Positions 60,912-64,000 of a stretch of DNA of 64,000 nucleotides are shown here, one piece after another. The stretch covers positions 62,001 to 126,000 of the forward strand of contig BCKC01000015.1 of NCBI GenBank assembly GCA_001600455.1, given 5' to 3'. The DNA comes from Endocalyx cinctus (taxonomy: Eukaryota > Ascomycota > Sordariomycetes > Amphisphaeriales > Apiosporaceae). The notes beneath the pieces are model-generated. The model did no database searches. It was not told where the DNA came from and saw nothing but the letters and a program-made list of their open reading frames with translations. Positions within the stretch are counted from its first letter, which is position 1. Every line of letters begins with the position of its first letter. Position numbers and translations under genes: made by a program.

Positions 60912-62153
60912 CTATACATTTTGCCACTCGAGCTGTAGCGTCGTTCCGTGGCTGCCTTGCTCAGCGAAGACAGTTCCCTGCGTCGACCCGCTCGGCACGC
61001 TATCGGCGTACCAGTCACTCGATCCCGAGTTGGACAGGGCCGTTCCGTCCGCCGAGAACACGGACGCGGCGCTCGCGTCGATACTGGACGCGCAAGTCAG
61101 CGATCCCGAGTCGGAGGAGCAGTATCCTTTGCTAGTTTTCAGGGTGAACCCATCTCCGGACGCGGCGGCGGTGAAGGTGGCGCAGGTGCCGGTCGTGTAC
61201 CAGGTACCGCCGCTGATGAGGCAGCCCGTCGTAGAACCGCCCGTCACCGCGTTCACGTAGCCCTTTCCGGAGAAGGAGCCGGTCGAGGTCGGCGAAGACC
61301 CGCCCGAAGTGGTGCTCGTGGGAGACGAAGTCGTCGTCGTCGAACCACCGCCGCCGCTTCCGCTCTTGGGAGGGTACTTGACTCCCGTGCTGGGGCATCC
61401 GCCGTCGTCCGAGTTATCCGGGTCGGCGGCGACGAACTCGCCGGTCGCGAGAGATCCTCGGGTGTTGAAGTAGTAGTACACCTGCTCGAGGGAACCGTCG
61501 CTATCGCAACCTACGTAGACCGCCTCGCCGTGCTGCGCGGCTAGCGCATCCTGGATATCGGATAGTGCGTACGTCGCGCTGTCGCTCGGGGTGATACCGG
61601 CGGCCGAAAGCCATTCGTACGTCGGCAGGGACTTGAACAGCGACACGGTGCGGTTGAAGAAGATAGGTACTTCCTCGGTGGGTTCGTAGTCGGTGAAACA
61701 TTCCGGTGCTAGCGTTGACACGCATGTCCCGTGCTTGCCCCACTCGTGCTCCCAGAAGCTTTCGCCTGTGCCAGAGTTCGGTAGCCAAAACGTCTCCATG
61801 TAATCAAGCAAATCCTGGGAACCAGCAGCCGAGAGAATGGAGGATATGTTCGTGTATGCGCGAGATGAGTCGCACGTGCTGTCGAAGGTGCCATCGCAGT
61901 GGTCAGGCCATAATCCGTGGATTGTCCAGCTGTCCGAGGGACCGATAGCCGGATCCCAGTCCCAGAATTGTGTTTGCAATAACGATCCACCAGGAAACTC
62001 AAAACAACAGGTATCGGTCACAGCTGTTGTGTTGTGACACGAAAGCGGTTGAGAGCTGTCGCTAGGGCAGCTTTGCGGGGTGCCAGCTAGCGCGACTTGA
62101 GCCGTTAAGATTGATGCGCCCGTGGCGAAGTGGAGGATGGATGATGGCGACAT
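60912..62153 (-). CDS. Secreted ribonuclease T2
   Basis: Acid endoribonuclease of the T2 family, acting outside the cell or in vacuoles. Single exon, 413 aa. The signal peptide is MSPSSILHFATGASILTAQ. The catalytic segments are CAS I WTIHGLWPDHC and CAS II FWEHEWGKHGTC, with all active-site His and Glu present. About ten Cys fit the family's disulfide set. A Gly/Ser/Thr linker (about residues 265-295) leads to a C-terminal domain of roughly 115 residues (GKGYVNAVTGG, SKGYCSSDSGSLTC). This is the fungal RNase T2-specific extension. The coding region is GC-rich compared with its flanks. Confidence 0.96.
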   Translation of the reverse strand: MSPSSILHFATGASILTAQVALAGTPQSCPSDSSQPLSCHNTTAVTDTCCFEFPGGSLLQTQFWDWDPAIGPSDSWTIHGLWPDHCDGTFDSTCDSSRAYTNISSILSAAGSQDLLDYMETFWLPNSGTGESFWEHEWGKHGTCVSTLAPECFTDYEPTEEVPIFFNRTVSLFKSLPTYEWLSAAGITPSDSATYALSDIQDALAAQHGEAVYVGCDSDGSLEQVYYYFNTRGSLATGEFVAADPDNSDDGGCPSTGVKYPPKSGSGGGGSTTTTSSPTSTTSGGSSPTSTGSFSGKGYVNAVTGGSTTGCLISGGTWYTTGTCATFTAAASGDGFTLKTSKGYCSSDSGSLTCASSIDASAASVFSADGTALSNSGSSDWYADSVPSGSTQGTVFAEQGSHGTTLQLEWQNV

Positions 62154-63968
62154 ATTGATATCTTGTAGTAGCTTAATCTGCTACTTACGAGATGTGAAAT
62201 ATGTCGACTTAACTTCTCGGTGGAAAGGAAAGAGAGAGAAAAGGGAATTCTTTCAAAGGGGAATCAGATGAATTTATCTATCTTTATCTGTAGCCACACT
62301 TATTGGATCAGATGGGCGTTTATTACCGGTATTTCTGTTGTCGTATTCCCCGATTAGTGTCGCAATGTACTACCCACCTTCTACATTCAGTCAGACTAAG
62401 CTTTCTGTCGACCGAGGGATCGTCAAATCACGGGCCATAGACGACCCTGATATCTCTTTGACATCTCGGTCATCATCATTTTGATCGTCATTAGTTTCAG
62501 CCAACGAAAAAGCTTAGAAAATAATTACAGCTGGTTAATGCAGGTACCGTGACTGTTTGTACGTATTGATTGCTTTTCCAAAGAAGATTACTTGGCATGG
62601 TTACCCCCGCTTTTACTGTCTACCAAATGTTTGGAGTAGAAAGGAATGAAATGCCTTATGGTTAATATGGGATGAATATAGGTCCAATCAGGACGGGGTT
62701 CATTGTGGCTGTCTTGGTGGACTGAAACGCGCGTATCAAACCCATAAATCAATTACCTAAATCACTCCACCTAGGAGCTGCCGTATTAAGCAGGTGAACG
62801 AATAGGGGTTGGCAAGAATAAAATATCGTGGCTGATAATATTTCTCATAATTACATTCTGTATCGCAAGCTTTTCTTTTCTTTTCCTTTTTTTGTTTTTG
62901 TTTTAAAGAAGCTATCGAAGGAATTTACTAAAGACTTGAAACTTTGGCTATTCCTGATGAATTATCTATGTGACTGGTGTAAATTGGATTGATCAGGGAA
63001 ATGAAGATGTGGCTTCCAACTGACGCCGGAACGTGCGCACTTCACGTGGCTCCAAATCCCATGAAGGTGTCTGTAAGAGAAGCAATTGATCAAAGTCACA
63101 CCACTCATGAGGGGCGACTCTCATGACTGATTGATTGAAACGATATAGTAGAAATAATACGCACATGTTGACATGGTGAAAGAGAAAATCTATGGTAAAC
63201 TTACGTCAATTATTAATATTGATATTAAGTGAATAAATAATCCCGTCCTGACCAGCACGGTCTCTTACCGATCTCGATACTTAAATATGTAACAACCAAA
63301 TCTTTTTAAAGGCCTGTAAAGCTCTGCGACCGTATCCTTTGTCACGTTTTTGCATGTCAGGTTCAAAAGATAATTCGGATCAATTTTCCGCGCGTAGGAT
63401 GTGCCACTTGATTGAGTATGGACACTGCCGCGGGATAATTAGGGGACGAGAAAGCATAACTCCGAGAGTGAGGGTTTTCCTAGTACATGTCTTGTCGCTA
63501 TTAGGGCTAAGGTGAAAGCATATTTCTCCGATTCTTCATCTTCGGACGGTTACATAATGTGCCCATGGTGCCATACATCTGATGATCTGGTGCCTTTGCT
63601 TAGAAGGTCAGGGATTACATGCACTTGCTGGATACATGCATGCTTGGGACGCGATTTAAGTCAAATAAAGAAAAATAGAACCTGTCATTTTGCTCCATTA
63701 AATAAGTCACCATGTCATTGCTTCGGCATAGTTACTTTTGTCCTCCTGCCAAAGACACATGGAGCTTTTGGGAACGTCGTCGGAAGAGCCTGACTACCCA
63801 TCTTACCCATGGCAGAAAGTAGGATTAGTTAATAATTAAGCTTGGTTTCAGTATTGTGTTTAAATTCTCATGATAAATTCTATGGTTTTTTTCATAGTAT
63901 TACGGTTTGCTAATTTGATATATGATCCTCGTAAAGTCCACTAGTCATCCCATCTCTTTCAACTTAGA
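62154..63968. other. Intergenic
   Basis: About 1.8 kb without a supported gene. The frame at 63512-63793 has CxxC-like pairs (MCPWCH) but lacks other support, so I leave it uncalled. A pyrimidine-rich TTTTCTTTTCTTTTCC tract lies near 62872-62888. Confidence 0.5.
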
Positions 63969-63995
63969 ATGTCTTTTCAAAGAGGACAAAGAAAG
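63969..63995 (+). CDS. Possible first exon of a gene cut by the right edge
   Basis: ATG 63969 codes MSFQRGQRK and is followed at once by a consensus donor GGTAAG that ends the window. A short first exon is plausible for this genome (eS26 has one of 23 nt), but nine codons carry little information and the call rests on the donor alone. Confidence 0.25.
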
Positions 63996-64000
63996 GTAAG

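Noticed and set aside
63512..63793. 93-codon plus frame with Cys pairs
   Set aside because: No signal peptide, domain or splice context; Cys content may be chance in a short frame.

Overview
The window reads as nuclear DNA of a filamentous ascomycete (Pezizomycotina, probably Sordariomycetes; the class is a weaker inference). Most genes carry short introns (about 50-130 nt) with GTAAGT/GTATGT-like donors, CTAAC/CTGAC-like branch sites and YAG acceptors. The proteins include fungus-specific families: HET-domain proteins, a PigL_N/STAND N-terminal protein, a fungal tannase/feruloyl esterase, a class V chitinase and RNase T2 with its fungal C-terminal domain. I rebuilt exon structures by hand from reading frames and splice signals. 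Every multi-exon model sums to a multiple of three except the dynamin gene, which holds a one-base frameshift.

Layout. 0-31 kb is mostly accessory: a 5'-truncated tannase (1-1345), a sugar/quinate-type MFS porter (2239-4241), a single-pass surface protein (5575-6655), a GPI-type secreted protein (8585-9661, minus), a possible small secreted protein (10430-10913, minus), a secreted beta-rich protein (11956-13189), a HET protein (13533-15581, minus), a PigL_N/STAND-type protein (17511-20201, minus) lying between two diverged direct repeats, a GH36 alpha-galactosidase (22075-24561), a conserved unknown (25782-26402), an SDR oxidoreductase (27077-28086) and a GH1 glycosidase (28851-31016). These genes sit in long AT-rich gaps with repeats.

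32-51 kb is mostly housekeeping: a deaminase-like unknown (32485-34788, minus), the AMSH/Sst2 deubiquitinase (36496-38397, minus), prefoldin subunit 6 (39410-39899, minus), Vps4 (40485-41983), Nop58 (42964-44843, minus), an RNase H (46501-47013), ribosomal protein eS26 (47565-48291, minus) divergent from the ubiquitin-eS31 fusion (49000-49530), and a GH18 chitinase (50249-51667, minus). Vps4 and AMSH act in the same ESCRT/endosome pathway.

52-64 kb is mixed: a second HET protein (52594-54655, minus), the mitochondrial phosphate carrier (55754-56882), a dynamin-family GTPase with a frameshift in a 7-T run (57187-59518, minus), and RNase T2 (60912-62153, minus). A possible first exon of another gene runs off the right edge.

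I found no complete transposon, CRISPR array or rRNA, and I could not identify tRNAs by eye. The items most worth a second look are the frameshifted dynamin, the deaminase-like protein with a TadA-like PCxxC motif but no visible catalytic Glu, the repeat-flanked PigL_N gene, and the secreted SES-patterned protein whose second intron is 66 nt long and stop-free.
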